From Rhizobium lentis (GTDB lineage: Bacteria > Pseudomonadota > Alphaproteobacteria > Rhizobiales > Rhizobiaceae), in contig NZ_JACHBD010000003.1 in NCBI RefSeq assembly GCF_014200175.1, positions 372,001 through 436,000 on the forward strand: a stretch of DNA of 64,000 nt. The letters run 5' to 3'. The notes under the pieces are model-generated. The model saw only the letters and a program-made list of their open reading frames with translations, was not told where the DNA came from and searched no databases. Position 1 is the stretch's first letter. Every line of letters begins with the position of its first letter. Made by a program: the position numbers and the translations under genes. Positions 17,183-27,190 of this stretch are shown in pieces.

Positions 17183-17350
17183 ATGCTTTGCGCGTCTGAA
17201 GAGGTGCGTTGTCATCGGCAAATCCTCAAGCAAAACCGGCAAATCAGGGCAAAAGGCAGCTATTGCGACAATAACGGCTCGATCGTCGCCTTCGCGCGCA
17301 CAGCAGACCAAAGCGACGCGACGATCAAGGCCGCGCTCAATCCGAAATAG
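17183..17350 (+). CDS. Possible small ORF, 55 aa
   Basis: Weak candidate in the 516-bp gap between the DMT gene and pepN. The second half (GSIVAFARTADQSDATIKAA) has coding-like GC3, the first half does not. The only Shine-Dalgarno-like sequence (CAGGAG) is 17 nt from the ATG. A terminator-like hairpin follows at 17398. It could equally be part of a small RNA or a gene remnant. The rest of the gap shows nothing else. Confidence 0.3.
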   Translation: MLCASEEVRCHRQILKQNRQIRAKGSYCDNNGSIVAFARTADQSDATIKAALNPK

Positions 17351-17397
17351 CGGTCTTTCTCCCGGGCGCCGCCTTCATCCGTTTCGAGCAGGATATT

Positions 17398-17427
17398 TTG
17401 CCCGCGAAACTTCGTGTTCACGGGCAA
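17398..17427 (+). terminator. Terminator-like hairpin upstream of pepN
   Basis: Stem of TTGCCCG and CGGGCAA, with one mismatch then GAA/TTC extending it, loop of 8 nt, followed by the T-rich run TTTGCTTTAACTTT. No established gene ends here on the plus strand, so it points to a short upstream transcript or to attenuation before pepN. Confidence 0.5.
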
Positions 17428-17537
17428 TTTGCTTTAACTTTAGTTCAGACTTTAATGTAATCATGCCCGGCAAATTATCGCAGAGTGCGCCCGCCTCTGT
17501 GTCCGCGGTTGTCAAATAACGGTCTTCAGGAAACACC

Positions 17538-20186
17538 ATGCGAACAGATACCGGCCAGGTCATTCATCTGGCAGATTACCGTCCCACCGACTTCGTGCTG
17601 GAACGCGTGGACCTGACCTTCGAACTCGATCCGACGGAGACCAAAGTCGAAGCCCGCCTCATCTTTCATCGTCGCCCCGGCGCCGACATTACCGCCCCGA
17701 TCGTGCTCGACGGCGACGAGCTGACGCTGGCGGGGCTGCTGTTCGATCAGGTGGAGCTCGATCCCTCGCGTTATGAGGCAACCCCGGAAAGCCTGACGGT
17801 GCGCGACCTGCCGGAAAGCGCCCCCTTCGAACTGACGATCACCACGATCATCAATCCCGAGGCCAATACCCAGCTGATGGGCCTCTATCGCACCGGCGGC
17901 ATCTATTGCACGCAGTGCGAGGCGGAGGGCTTCCGACGCATCACCTATTTCCCCGACCGGCCCGACGTGCTTGCGCCGTTCACCGTCAACATCATCGCCG
18001 ACAAGGAGGCCAATCCGCTACTCCTGTCGAATGGCAACTTTCTCGGCGGCGCCGGCTACGGCCCCGGCAAGCATTTCGCCGCCTGGTTCGACCCTCATCC
18101 GAAGCCGAGCTATCTCTTTGCCCTCGTTGCCGGCGATCTCGGCGTCGTCGAAGACACCTTCACCACGATGTCGGGTCGCGACGTGGTGCTGAAGATCTAT
18201 GTCGAGCACGGCAAGGAGCCGCGGGCGGCCTATGCCATGGATGCGCTGAAGCGCTCCATGGCATGGGACGAAGAGAGGTTCGGGCGCGAATATGATCTCG
18301 ACATCTTCATGATCGTCGCCGTCTCCGACTTCAACATGGGCGCGATGGAGAACAAGGGACTCAACGTCTTCAACGACAGATACATCCTTGCCGATCCGGA
18401 GACCGCGACCGATGCCGACTACGCCAATATCGAGACGGTCATCGCGCATGAATATTTCCACAACTGGACCGGCAACCGCATCACCTGCCGCGACTGGTTC
18501 CAGCTGTGCCTCAAGGAAGGCCTGACGGTCTTTCGCGACCAGGAATTTACCTCCGACCAGCGCTCACGCCCGGTCAAGCGCATCGCCGATGTGCGCCATC
18601 TGAAGTCCGAGCAGTTTCCAGAGGATGGCGGCCCGCTCGCCCATCCAGTTCGGCCGACGACATATCGCGAGATCAACAATTTCTACACGAGGACCGTTTA
18701 CGAGAAGGGCAGCGAAGTCACGCGGATGATCGCGACGCTGCTCGGCAGAGACGGCTTCAAAAAGGGCATGGATCTCTATTTCGACCGCCATGATGGGCAG
18801 GCGGTGACGATCGAGGATTTCGTCAAATGCTTCGAGGATGCGAGCGGGCGCGACCTCACGCAATTCTCGCTCTGGTACCATCAGGCAGGCACGCCGCTCG
18901 TCACCGCATCCGGCAGCTATGATCCGGCAGCCGGCAGTTTCACCCTGTCGCTCGAACAGCTGACGCCTGCTACACCCGGCCAGTCGAGCAAGGAACCGAT
19001 GCATATCCCGCTCAGCCTGGCACTCTTCGGCGAAAACGGCGGCAAGATCGCGCCGAGTTCGGTCGACGGCGCCGAATATGCCGGCGAGGTGCTGCACCTG
19101 ACCGGCCGCACGCAGACGGCGGTGTTTCATGGCGTGGGCTCGCGCCCGGTCGTTTCGATCAACCGCAGCTTCTCGGCGCCGATCAACCTGCATTTCGATC
19201 AAAGCCCGGCCGATCTCGCCCATCTCGCCCGCCATGAGACGGATCATTTCGCCCGCTGGCAGGCGCTGACCGATCTGGCGCTGCCGAACCTTCTGAAGGC
19301 TGCCCGCGACGCGCGCGAGGGCAAGCCAGTCGTCTGCGAGCCGACCTTCGTCGAGACGCTGATTGCGGCGGCCGCCGACGAAAGCCTCGAGCCGGCCTTC
19401 CGCGCCCAGGCGCTGGCGCTGCCGAGCGAATCCGATATTGCCCGCGAACTCGGCGGCAACAACGATCCCGACGCCATCCATACCGGCCGGCAGGCGATCC
19501 TCAAACAGATCGCCGATGCCGGAAAGGATGTCTTTGCCGACCTCTACGCGGCGATGGCGACATCTGGCGGCTTCAGCCCTGATGCCAAGAGCGCCGGCCT
19601 GCGGGCGCTGCGCAACAGCGCGCTGACCTATCTCTCGCACGCCGAACAGACACCTGCGCGCGCCAAGGCAGCCTTCGAAGCAGCCGACAACATGACCGAC
19701 CTCAGCCATGCGCTGACGATCCTCGCGCATCGTTTCGCCGACAGTGCGGAGACAGGCGAGGCGCTGGCCGCCTTCCGCGACCGCTTTGCAGACAACGCGC
19801 TCGTCATCGACAAATGGTTCACGATCCAGGCCGGCATTCCGGGCGCCACGGCGCTGGACCGAGTGCGCCGCCTGATGGAGAACCCGCTTTTCAAGCGGAC
19901 CAACCCGAACCGGATGCGGGCGCTGGTTGGAACCTTCGCCTTTGCCAACCCGACCGGTTTCGGCCGCGCCGACGGCGAAGGCTATCGCTTCCTCGCCGGT
20001 CAGATTCTGGAGATCGACGGCCGCAACCCGCAGCTTGCAGCCCGCATTCTCACCTCGATGCGTTCCTGGCGCTCGCTGGAACCGACACGCGCCGATCACG
20101 CCCGCTCTGCGCTGATCGAGATCGAGCGGGCGCCCGACCTTTCCACCGATGTGCGCGATATCGTCGAGCGCACACTTAAAGGGTGA
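17538..20186 (+). CDS. pepN: Aminopeptidase N (M1 family)
   Basis: Zinc metallo-aminopeptidase of 882 aa that removes N-terminal residues from peptides in the cytoplasm. Full-length M1 type: N-terminal beta domain, exopeptidase motif GAMENKG (near residue 268), zinc motif HEYFHNW (His near 304) with the third ligand Glu in LKEGLTVFRDQEF, then beta-sandwich and a C-terminal helical domain close in length to the E. coli PepN type. The start ATG is preceded by a weak AGG-containing site. It stands alone between an orphan hairpin and the pleC-type kinase gene. Confidence 0.96.
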   Translation: MRTDTGQVIHLADYRPTDFVLERVDLTFELDPTETKVEARLIFHRRPGADITAPIVLDGDELTLAGLLFDQVELDPSRYEATPESLTVRDLPESAPFELTITTIINPEANTQLMGLYRTGGIYCTQCEAEGFRRITYFPDRPDVLAPFTVNIIADKEANPLLLSNGNFLGGAGYGPGKHFAAWFDPHPKPSYLFALVAGDLGVVEDTFTTMSGRDVVLKIYVEHGKEPRAAYAMDALKRSMAWDEERFGREYDLDIFMIVAVSDFNMGAMENKGLNVFNDRYILADPETATDADYANIETVIAHEYFHNWTGNRITCRDWFQLCLKEGLTVFRDQEFTSDQRSRPVKRIADVRHLKSEQFPEDGGPLAHPVRPTTYREINNFYTRTVYEKGSEVTRMIATLLGRDGFKKGMDLYFDRHDGQAVTIEDFVKCFEDASGRDLTQFSLWYHQAGTPLVTASGSYDPAAGSFTLSLEQLTPATPGQSSKEPMHIPLSLALFGENGGKIAPSSVDGAEYAGEVLHLTGRTQTAVFHGVGSRPVVSINRSFSAPINLHFDQSPADLAHLARHETDHFARWQALTDLALPNLLKAARDAREGKPVVCEPTFVETLIAAAADESLEPAFRAQALALPSESDIARELGGNNDPDAIHTGRQAILKQIADAGKDVFADLYAAMATSGGFSPDAKSAGLRALRNSALTYLSHAEQTPARAKAAFEAADNMTDLSHALTILAHRFADSAETGEALAAFRDRFADNALVIDKWFTIQAGIPGATALDRVRRLMENPLFKRTNPNRMRALVGTFAFANPTGFGRADGEGYRFLAGQILEIDGRNPQLAARILTSMRSWRSLEPTRADHARSALIEIERAPDLSTDVRDIVERTLKG

Positions 20187-20239
20187 TTTGCCTGGGTGGT
20201 CCGTCGCGCATCACGCGGCGGCCGATCGCCCGGCGATAC

Positions 20240-20355
20240 GAATCACCCAAAAAATACGGAAATATAAATAGTTAACGGAATTTTACCTTTGCCTCTGGAC
20301 AAGGCGAATCACCCATGATTCTCTAGGTCAGGTTCGAGCGAGCGGCGCGCGAATC
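20240..20355. promoter_or_regulatory. GANTC cluster and CtrA-like box upstream of pleC
   Basis: The 191-bp region before the kinase gene has four GANTC sites (20240, 20306, 20317, 20351) and one near-consensus CtrA box, TTAA-N7-TTAC, at 20272-20286. GANTC is the CcrM methylation site, and clusters in promoters commonly mark cell-cycle genes in alphaproteobacteria. GCGAATCAC is also repeated. Motif evidence only. Confidence 0.45.
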
Positions 20356-20377
20356 ACACGAGGGACAAGGCGAAGAG

Positions 20378-22687
20378 ATGATGGACGTGCGGCGGGCAAC
20401 CGTGGCCGGAGGACGGCTGCGTGTCGATTTTGACGGGCTGAAAGCCTGGCGAGACAGCCTATCCGGTCACTCGACATCGGAGCCGCTCCTGCGTCATCTG
20501 CCGAAGGCGGAGCTGATCTTGAAGCGCGCCATTCCGGCCTTGATCATCGCCTTCCTCTCCGTCGTCGCCGCCTCGCATTTCTTCGGCATGATGAGCGAAT
20601 ATAGCCGGCTGGAGGCTTCCGCCCGCCATGCCACCGCGCTTTCGGCGGCAACAGCCACTGCCGTCTTTGCCGATGCAGTCGACATTTTTGACAGCGGCGA
20701 TATCACCGAGGCACAGGCGCGGCTTGCCAGATACCTGCCGCAGGACCGGCTGGACAACGGCGCCTTCGTGCTGCTGGTGCAGGCCAGCGGCAAGGTTTTT
20801 GCCGCAACGACTGCCGGGCTTTCGCATGTCGGCAGCAATGTCGGCGATTTCTTCCCCGAAGTCTCGGCGATCCGGCGTTTCGGCGATCGGGCCGGCGTCA
20901 TCGAAACGACGATCGGCGGCGTGCCGCACTATGCCGAGATCACACTGATGGGCAATGCCGGCGGCTACGTCGTCGCCGCCACCTCGCTCGAGGAGGTCGG
21001 CCGGCTGTGGCGCGAGGAGCTGGCGCTCAACGTCACGCTGTTTGCCGGCATCTCCTCGATCTTGCTCGTCATCCTCTATGCCTATTACACGCAGGTGAAG
21101 CGGGCCCGCGACGCCGACGACATCTTCCTGGAATCCAACCTGCGCGTCGAGACGGCGCTGTCGCGCGGCCGCTGCGGCCTTTGGGATTTCGATTTCGAGA
21201 ACCGGGAATTCTTCTGGTCGCGCTCGATGTACGACATGCTCGGCCTGCCGGGCTCCGACAAGACGATGGGCTTCGGCGAAGCCGCGCGGCTGATGCATCC
21301 CGATGATGGCGGGCTCTACGAGATCGCCCGCGCCATCGCCAAGGGCCATTCCGGTCAGGTCGACCAGATATTCCGCATGCGCCATGCCGGCGGCCACTAT
21401 GTCTGGATGCGGGCACGCGCCCAGGTGATCCGCAGCAATTCCGGCCGCATGCACCTGATCGGTATCGCCATGGACGTGACCGAACAGCACCGGCTCGCCC
21501 AGCGCTATGCGGAAGCCGATCAGCGCTTGGCCGACGCCATCGAATGCACCTCGGAAGCCTTCGTGCTCTGGGACAAGAACGACCGGCTCGTCATGTGCAA
21601 CACGCATTTCCAGCAGGCTTACGGGCTGCCGGACAGCGTGCTGGTGCCCGGCACCGAACGCTCGATTGTTAACGCCGCCGCCGCCCGCCCGGTCATCGAA
21701 CGGCGGATCGCCGATGCCGACGGCTCCGGCTATTCGCGCACGACGGAGGTGCAGCTGGCCGACGAGCGCTGGCTGCAGATCAACGAGCGGCGCACCCGCG
21801 ACGGCGGCAGGGTGTCGGTCGGAACCGACATCACGCTGATGAAGCGCCATCAGGAGCGGCTGCGTGAATCCGAACGCCGGCTGATGGCGACGATCGGCGA
21901 TCTTTCCGCTTCGCGCCAGACGCTGGAGATCCAGAAGGCCGAGCTTTCGACTGCCAACGCAAACTACCAGGCGGAGAAGGAACGCGCAGAGGCCGCCAAC
22001 AAGGCGAAGTCGGAATTCCTCGCCAACATGTCGCATGAGCTGCGCACGCCGCTGAACGCCATTCTCGGCTTTTCCGAAATCCTGCAGAATCAGATGTTCG
22101 GACCGCTCGGTTCGCTGAAATACGACGAATATGCCCGGGATATCCATGACAGCGGCAAACATCTGCTCAACGTCATCAATGATATCCTCGACATGTCGAA
22201 AATCGAGGCCGGCCATCTCAGGCTGCATTGCGAGCGCATCGACCTCGTGCCGCTGATCGAGGAAAGCCTGCGCTTCACCGCCATTCCGGCGGCCGAAAAG
22301 AACATCGTTATCGAGCAGCGCATCTCCTCCGGCCTGACGCTGACGGCCGACCGCCGGGCGATGAAACAGGTGCTGCTGAACCTGCTCTCCAACGCGGTCA
22401 AGTTCACCGACAATGGCGGCCGCATCGCGGTGCGCACACGCCGCGTCAACGGCGCCGTCACCGTCACCATCGCCGATACCGGCATCGGCATACCGCGCTC
22501 GGCGCTCTCGAAGATCGGCCAGCCTTTCGAACAGGTGCAGAGCCAATATGCCAAGAGCAAAGGCGGCTCCGGTCTCGGGCTTGCCATCTCCCGTTCGCTG
22601 ACCGCGCTGCATGGCGGGCGCATGAAAATCCGCTCCCGCGAAGCAGTGGGCACGGTGATCTCGCTGCGCATTCCGGACAACGTTTAG
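20378..22687 (+). CDS. pleC: PleC/PdhS-family sensor histidine kinase
   Basis: Inner-membrane kinase/phosphatase of 769 aa. Two membrane helices (about residues 49-68 and 210-232) flank a periplasmic sensor domain, followed by two PAS domains (about 255-385 and 390-510) and the kinase core. HisKA has His near 553 in NMSHELRTPLNAILGF, and the following segment (KYDEYARDIHDSGKHLL, then DILDMSKIEAGHL) is the signature of the DivJ/PleC/PdhS group that acts on DivK. The ATPase domain has NLLSNAVKF, DTGIGIP and GGSGLGLAI. As I recall, the S. meliloti gene beside glnE, degP and the two-component pair is pleC; that synteny supports the name. In that pathway it controls DivK-CckA-CtrA polarity and division. 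Its stop overlaps the convergent glnE stop by 4 bp. Confidence 0.78.
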   Translation: MMDVRRATVAGGRLRVDFDGLKAWRDSLSGHSTSEPLLRHLPKAELILKRAIPALIIAFLSVVAASHFFGMMSEYSRLEASARHATALSAATATAVFADAVDIFDSGDITEAQARLARYLPQDRLDNGAFVLLVQASGKVFAATTAGLSHVGSNVGDFFPEVSAIRRFGDRAGVIETTIGGVPHYAEITLMGNAGGYVVAATSLEEVGRLWREELALNVTLFAGISSILLVILYAYYTQVKRARDADDIFLESNLRVETALSRGRCGLWDFDFENREFFWSRSMYDMLGLPGSDKTMGFGEAARLMHPDDGGLYEIARAIAKGHSGQVDQIFRMRHAGGHYVWMRARAQVIRSNSGRMHLIGIAMDVTEQHRLAQRYAEADQRLADAIECTSEAFVLWDKNDRLVMCNTHFQQAYGLPDSVLVPGTERSIVNAAAARPVIERRIADADGSGYSRTTEVQLADERWLQINERRTRDGGRVSVGTDITLMKRHQERLRESERRLMATIGDLSASRQTLEIQKAELSTANANYQAEKERAEAANKAKSEFLANMSHELRTPLNAILGFSEILQNQMFGPLGSLKYDEYARDIHDSGKHLLNVINDILDMSKIEAGHLRLHCERIDLVPLIEESLRFTAIPAAEKNIVIEQRISSGLTLTADRRAMKQVLLNLLSNAVKFTDNGGRIAVRTRRVNGAVTVTIADTGIGIPRSALSKIGQPFEQVQSQYAKSKGGSGLGLAISRSLTALHGGRMKIRSREAVGTVISLRIPDNV

Positions 22688-25641
22688 GCTTTGACCAGAG
22701 CGAGAAATATCTTTCGAACCGTCTTCGAGAGCCGTTTCACTTCCCCCTCCAGCGTCCTGATATCGGGGCAGTCGCCGGCACGGCAGACGAGTTCGATGAG
22801 GCCGGCAGGCGCGTCGTTCGGATCGAACTCACCGTCGATGCAGAGACGAATCAATTGCGACAGGCTGGTATAGAGTGCGAAGGCTTCGAGGCAGGTGTCG
22901 AAATCGTCCGCGGCCAGCAGCTTGTCGCCGAGCAGCTTCAGAGCCTCGCCGGTGCTCTTGCCGCTGACGGCAACGCCGACGCCCCTGGTTGGCGCGATCA
23001 ACACCAGATACTGAGCGATGAATTCGAGATCGATGACACCGCCGTGGATATGCTTCAGATCCCACGGGCCGGAAGGCGGCTTTTCCTTGTCGATCAACTC
23101 GCGCATCTCGGCGACGTCATGCGTCACCTTGGCGATGTCGCGGCCGGCCGACAGCACCTCGCGGATGACATGCTCCGCTTCCGCGATCAGGCTGTCATCG
23201 CCGGAGATCAACCGGGCGCGGCTCAGCGCCATATGCTCCCAGGTCCAGGCCTCCTCGCGCTGGTACTTGCCGAAGGCATTGATGCGGGTGGCGACCGGCC
23301 CCTTGTTGCCGGAGGGGCGCAGCCGCATGTCGACCTCATAGAGCACGCCCTCGGCGGTCGGCGCCGACAAGGCGGCGATCAGCCTCTGGGTAATGCGGGT
23401 GAAGTAGCGCGTCGCGTCGAGCGGCTTCGGCCCGTCGGATTCGGAGGCGGCGTCGTCATAATCATAGAGCAGGATCAGATCGATATCGGAACCCGCTGTC
23501 AGCTCGAAGCTGCCGAGCTTGCCCATGCCTGCGATGGCGATGCGGCCGCCGGGATAGTCGCCGTGCGCGGCCCGCATCTCGGTTGTCACGGCATCGAGTG
23601 CGGCGGCGATGATCAGATCGGCGAGATGGGTGAAGGCGCGGGCGGCCATTGCGCCATTGATGGCGCCGGTGAGCAGGCGGATGCCGATCAGGAAGCGCTG
23701 TTCGGCGGCAAAGATGCGCAGCCGGTCGAGCACCTCCTCGTAATGGCGTGCCTGGACGAGCGAGCCCTGCAGCCGCTCGCCGAGATAATCGCGCGTCGGC
23801 AGCTCGGCCATCAGGGCGGGATCGAGCATGCCGTCGAAGACATGCGGCTTGGCGGCGATCACCTCGGCCAGCCGCGGTGCCGAGGACATGATGTTGACGA
23901 TCAGCGACAGGAGCGCCGGATTGCTGCCGAGCAGCGAGAAGAGCTGAATGCCGGCGGGAAGGCCGGAGATGAAACTGTCGAAACGCAGCAGCGCCTCGTC
24001 GGCGCGCCTGCTTTCGCCGAAGACGCGCAGGAGCTCCGGCGCCAGCTCCGTCAGTCTCTCCCGCGCTTCCACCGATTGCGTCGCGCGGTAGCGGCCGTAA
24101 TGCCAAGTGCGGATGATGCGGGAAATGTCGGACGGTCTGGTGAAACCGAGCTTCTTCAAGGTCTTGAGCGTATCCGGGTCATCGCCCTGGCCGGTGAAGA
24201 CGAGGTTTCCGGTTTCGGCGGAAAGCCTGCTCTCCTGCTCGAAGAGGCGGGCATAGCGCCGCTCCACCGTCTTCAGCACGCCGACCAACCGTTCGGAAAA
24301 GCTCGGCGTGTCGGTAAAGCCCATCATGAAGGCGATGCGCTTGAGGTCGGCGTCGGTCTCCGGCAGCAGGTGGGTCTGCTCGTCGCGCACCATCTGGATG
24401 CGATGCTCGACGTCACGCAGGAACCAATAGGCCTCCGTCAATTCGTCGCGGGTCTCGGCGTCGATCCACTTCGCCTTGGTGAGCTCGCCGAGCGTCTCCT
24501 CCGTCGACCGGCCGCGCAGCGCCGGCATGCGGCCGCCGGCTATCAGCTGCTGGGTCTGTACGAAGAATTCGATCTCGCGGATGCCGCCGCGCCCGAGCTT
24601 GACATTATGGCCCTTGACCGCGATGGCGCCATGCCCCTTGTGCGCGTGGATCTGCCGCTTGATCGAATGGATATCGGCGATCGCCGCGTAATCGAGATAC
24701 TTGCGGAAGACGAAAGGCGAAAGCCCGCGCAGGAACTCGCCGCCGGCCACAAGGTCGCCGGCCACGGCGCGCGCCTTGATGAAGGCCGCCCGCTCCCAGT
24801 TCTGGCCCCTGCCCTCATAATAGATCATCGCCGCGTCGACCGGAATCGCCAGCGGCGTCGAGCCGGGATCGGGGCGCAATCGCAAATCGCTGCGGAAGAC
24901 GTAACCATCGGCCGTGCGCTCCTGCAGGATGCGCACCAGCCGGCGCATCATCCTCGGGAACACCTCGATGGCGTCATCGGGGTCGGGCACGATGCCGGCC
25001 TGTTCGTCGAAAAAGACGACGAGATCGATGTCGGAGGAATAGTTGAGCTCGCAAGCGCCGAGTTTGCCCATGCCGAGCACGATCAGCCCCGAGCCCTCGC
25101 TCGGCTTCGCCGGATCCCGCAGCCTGACCTTTCCGCCCTCATGCGCTGCCAGCAGCAGATGGTCGATTGCAGCGGCGACAGAGGCTTCGGCGAGCTCGCT
25201 TAGCCAGGCGGTCGTGGCCCGGCCGTCGACGATGCGCGAGAGATCGGCGAGCGCTACGAGAAAGGCGGCCTTGCGCTTGATGATGCGCAGCCTGCTCATC
25301 ACCGCCGATTCCGCCGGCGCGGCCCCTTCGCCGTCCGGCCGCCAGCAGTCCCGCGCCTCGGCGATCAACGCTTCGATCTGTGGCTCCAGGGGTTGGGTGA
25401 TGGCGCCGGCGAGGATGGCCGGGTCGAGATTGACGATTTCGCGCAGGTAGGGCGACAGCGTCAGCACGGCGGAGATGAAATCGCGCAGTGGCCCTTCGCC
25501 CTTCAGCATCGCAGCGACCGACGGCTCGCTTTTGCCGGCCTGCTGAAGATCGCTCAGCGCCAGCTTCAACTCCGTCTGGCTCAACGGACGCAGCAGCCCT
25601 TCGGCGACGTCCTTGAGGCCATGCGTCGATTTCGTCAGCAT
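22684..25641 (-). CDS. glnE: Bifunctional glutamine synthetase adenylyltransferase/deadenylase
   Basis: Cytoplasmic enzyme of 985 aa that adenylylates and deadenylylates glutamine synthetase under PII control. Two nucleotidyltransferase domains are visible: one with DIDLVVFF (near residue 204) and one with DIDLILLYDYDD (near 720), separated by the regulatory helical linker, with a C-terminal helical domain. The start ATG at 25641 follows GGGAGAG; the frame continues 43 codons upstream but that part does not look like the family. Expected length for alphaproteobacterial GlnE. Its 3' end overlaps the pleC 3' end by 4 bp. Confidence 0.96.
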   Translation of the reverse strand: MLTKSTHGLKDVAEGLLRPLSQTELKLALSDLQQAGKSEPSVAAMLKGEGPLRDFISAVLTLSPYLREIVNLDPAILAGAITQPLEPQIEALIAEARDCWRPDGEGAAPAESAVMSRLRIIKRKAAFLVALADLSRIVDGRATTAWLSELAEASVAAAIDHLLLAAHEGGKVRLRDPAKPSEGSGLIVLGMGKLGACELNYSSDIDLVVFFDEQAGIVPDPDDAIEVFPRMMRRLVRILQERTADGYVFRSDLRLRPDPGSTPLAIPVDAAMIYYEGRGQNWERAAFIKARAVAGDLVAGGEFLRGLSPFVFRKYLDYAAIADIHSIKRQIHAHKGHGAIAVKGHNVKLGRGGIREIEFFVQTQQLIAGGRMPALRGRSTEETLGELTKAKWIDAETRDELTEAYWFLRDVEHRIQMVRDEQTHLLPETDADLKRIAFMMGFTDTPSFSERLVGVLKTVERRYARLFEQESRLSAETGNLVFTGQGDDPDTLKTLKKLGFTRPSDISRIIRTWHYGRYRATQSVEARERLTELAPELLRVFGESRRADEALLRFDSFISGLPAGIQLFSLLGSNPALLSLIVNIMSSAPRLAEVIAAKPHVFDGMLDPALMAELPTRDYLGERLQGSLVQARHYEEVLDRLRIFAAEQRFLIGIRLLTGAINGAMAARAFTHLADLIIAAALDAVTTEMRAAHGDYPGGRIAIAGMGKLGSFELTAGSDIDLILLYDYDDAASESDGPKPLDATRYFTRITQRLIAALSAPTAEGVLYEVDMRLRPSGNKGPVATRINAFGKYQREEAWTWEHMALSRARLISGDDSLIAEAEHVIREVLSAGRDIAKVTHDVAEMRELIDKEKPPSGPWDLKHIHGGVIDLEFIAQYLVLIAPTRGVGVAVSGKSTGEALKLLGDKLLAADDFDTCLEAFALYTSLSQLIRLCIDGEFDPNDAPAGLIELVCRAGDCPDIRTLEGEVKRLSKTVRKIFLALVKA

Positions 25642-25777
25642 ACGCTCTCCCTGGCATTGGAGCGGACGGAAAGGCCGGCAGAATCGCAGGCCCGCCTCCT
25701 CGATCGGGATTAAACTAGGGTCTCGGCGCCAAACCGCCAATATGCGATTCAACCGATCGTGTTTACACACGGGCCGT

Positions 25778-27190
25778 TCAGGCAGCCTTGGCCGGGAAGA
25801 TCATGCTGACGGTCAGTCCGCGCTGTTCCGGCTTGTCGGGATTGGTATCGGAGAGTTCCAGCCGGCCGTTGTGCAGTTCCATCACCGCCTCCACCAGTGA
25901 AAGCCCCAGCCCCGTGCCCGGTTTCGAGCGGCTTTCGTCGAGGCGAACGAAGCGCTTTACCACGTCGTCGCGCCGATCGGCCGGCACGCCCGGCCCGTGG
26001 TCGGCCACCGACAGGCAGACGCCGTCCGGGCGGCGGGCAAGCTTCAGCGATACCTCACCCGCCCCTTCCGTATCGGAGGAATATTTGATCGCATTGTCGA
26101 GCAGATTGAAAATCGCCTGGCCAATCAGCTCGCGATTTCCCTGCACCTCGATCCCGGGTTCGACGCTGGCGCTCAAGCCAAGCCCGGCCTCTTCCGCCGC
26201 CGGCTCGTAAAGTTCGGCGCTGTCGGAAACGATGGCCGACAGCTCGACCGGCGACATCTCGGCTGCGACCGAGCCCGCCTCGACGCGGGAGATCATCAGC
26301 AGCGCGTTGAAGGTGCGGATCAGTTGGTCGGATTCGGAAATGATGCCTTCGAGGGCGACGCGCCGCGTATCGACATCGCTCATGTCGAGTGCATCGGCCG
26401 CCTTGTTGCGCAGCCGTGTCAGCGGAGTCTTGAGATCGTGGGCGATGTTGTCAGAGACCTGCCGCAGGCCTTCGTTCAGCTTCTCGATGCGCTCCAGCAT
26501 GGTATTTAATGACATCGAAAGCCTGTCGAACTCATCGCCGGAGCCGCCGACCGGCAGACGCTGCGACAGGTCGCCGGCCATGATCTTCTTGCTCGCATCC
26601 GACATGCGGTCGATGCGCTTCAGCGCATTGCGGCCGATGGCGAACCAGATGATGATCGCGCCGAGCCCCATGATCGCCAGCGCCACCATCAGCGCCTGAC
26701 GCACCAGCAGGCGGAAACGTTCGGGATCGCCGAGGTCGCGGCCGATCAGGATCCGCAAGCCGTTGTCGAGAACGAAGATATTGGCGATCGCCCGATGACG
26801 GCGCTCGACACCACCGCCGTCGGTATAACGCTGATAGGCGAAGGGCGCGGAGGTCCAGCCGACCTCCTCGAAGACGCCCGGTTGCACCGAGGCGACATTG
26901 CCGGCGAGAATATCGCCCGAGGGGCCGGCGATGATATAGAGATTGGCGCCCGGCTGGCGGGCGCGCCGCTCCATCGTGCGCAGCAGAAGGTTCATGCCGC
27001 CGGTGTCATAAGCGCGCTGCACCTGCTCCACCTCCTGCTTGACGGCATCGCGGATCTGGCCGGTCAGCAGTCGTTCCGACATCGCCGTCACATAGAAGAC
27101 GAGGGTCGCGGCGCAGATGGCGAAAAGCAGGATATAGAGTGCCGAGAGGCGGACTGCTGTGGACTTGAAGAGAACCCTGAAGCGGCTCAT
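25778..27190 (-). CDS. Two-component sensor histidine kinase
   Basis: Inner-membrane kinase of 470 aa. N-terminal helix (about residues 10-32), periplasmic sensor region, second helix (about 168-188), HAMP (about 190-245), HisKA with His near 250 in NIAHDLKTPLTRL, and ATPase with NLLDNAIKYSSD, DHGPGVP and GTGLGLSLV. Its start overlaps the stop of the response regulator gene by 4 bp, so the two are coupled. It lies directly downstream of degP on the same strand, suggesting an envelope-stress role (inference from position). The order degP-RR-HK-glnE matches what I recall for Sinorhizobium. Confidence 0.93.
   Translation of the reverse strand: MSRFRVLFKSTAVRLSALYILLFAICAATLVFYVTAMSERLLTGQIRDAVKQEVEQVQRAYDTGGMNLLLRTMERRARQPGANLYIIAGPSGDILAGNVASVQPGVFEEVGWTSAPFAYQRYTDGGGVERRHRAIANIFVLDNGLRILIGRDLGDPERFRLLVRQALMVALAIMGLGAIIIWFAIGRNALKRIDRMSDASKKIMAGDLSQRLPVGGSGDEFDRLSMSLNTMLERIEKLNEGLRQVSDNIAHDLKTPLTRLRNKAADALDMSDVDTRRVALEGIISESDQLIRTFNALLMISRVEAGSVAAEMSPVELSAIVSDSAELYEPAAEEAGLGLSASVEPGIEVQGNRELIGQAIFNLLDNAIKYSSDTEGAGEVSLKLARRPDGVCLSVADHGPGVPADRRDDVVKRFVRLDESRSKPGTGLGLSLVEAVMELHNGRLELSDTNPDKPEQRGLTVSMIFPAKAA

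Noticed and set aside
20459..22612. 717-codon open frame on the minus strand
   Set aside because: Antisense to the pleC-type kinase; no recognisable motif.
22228..25203. 991-codon open frame on the plus strand
   Set aside because: Runs antisense to glnE, whose domains are clear on the minus strand. Arg/Asp/Gly-rich composition is that of a shadow frame in high-GC DNA.
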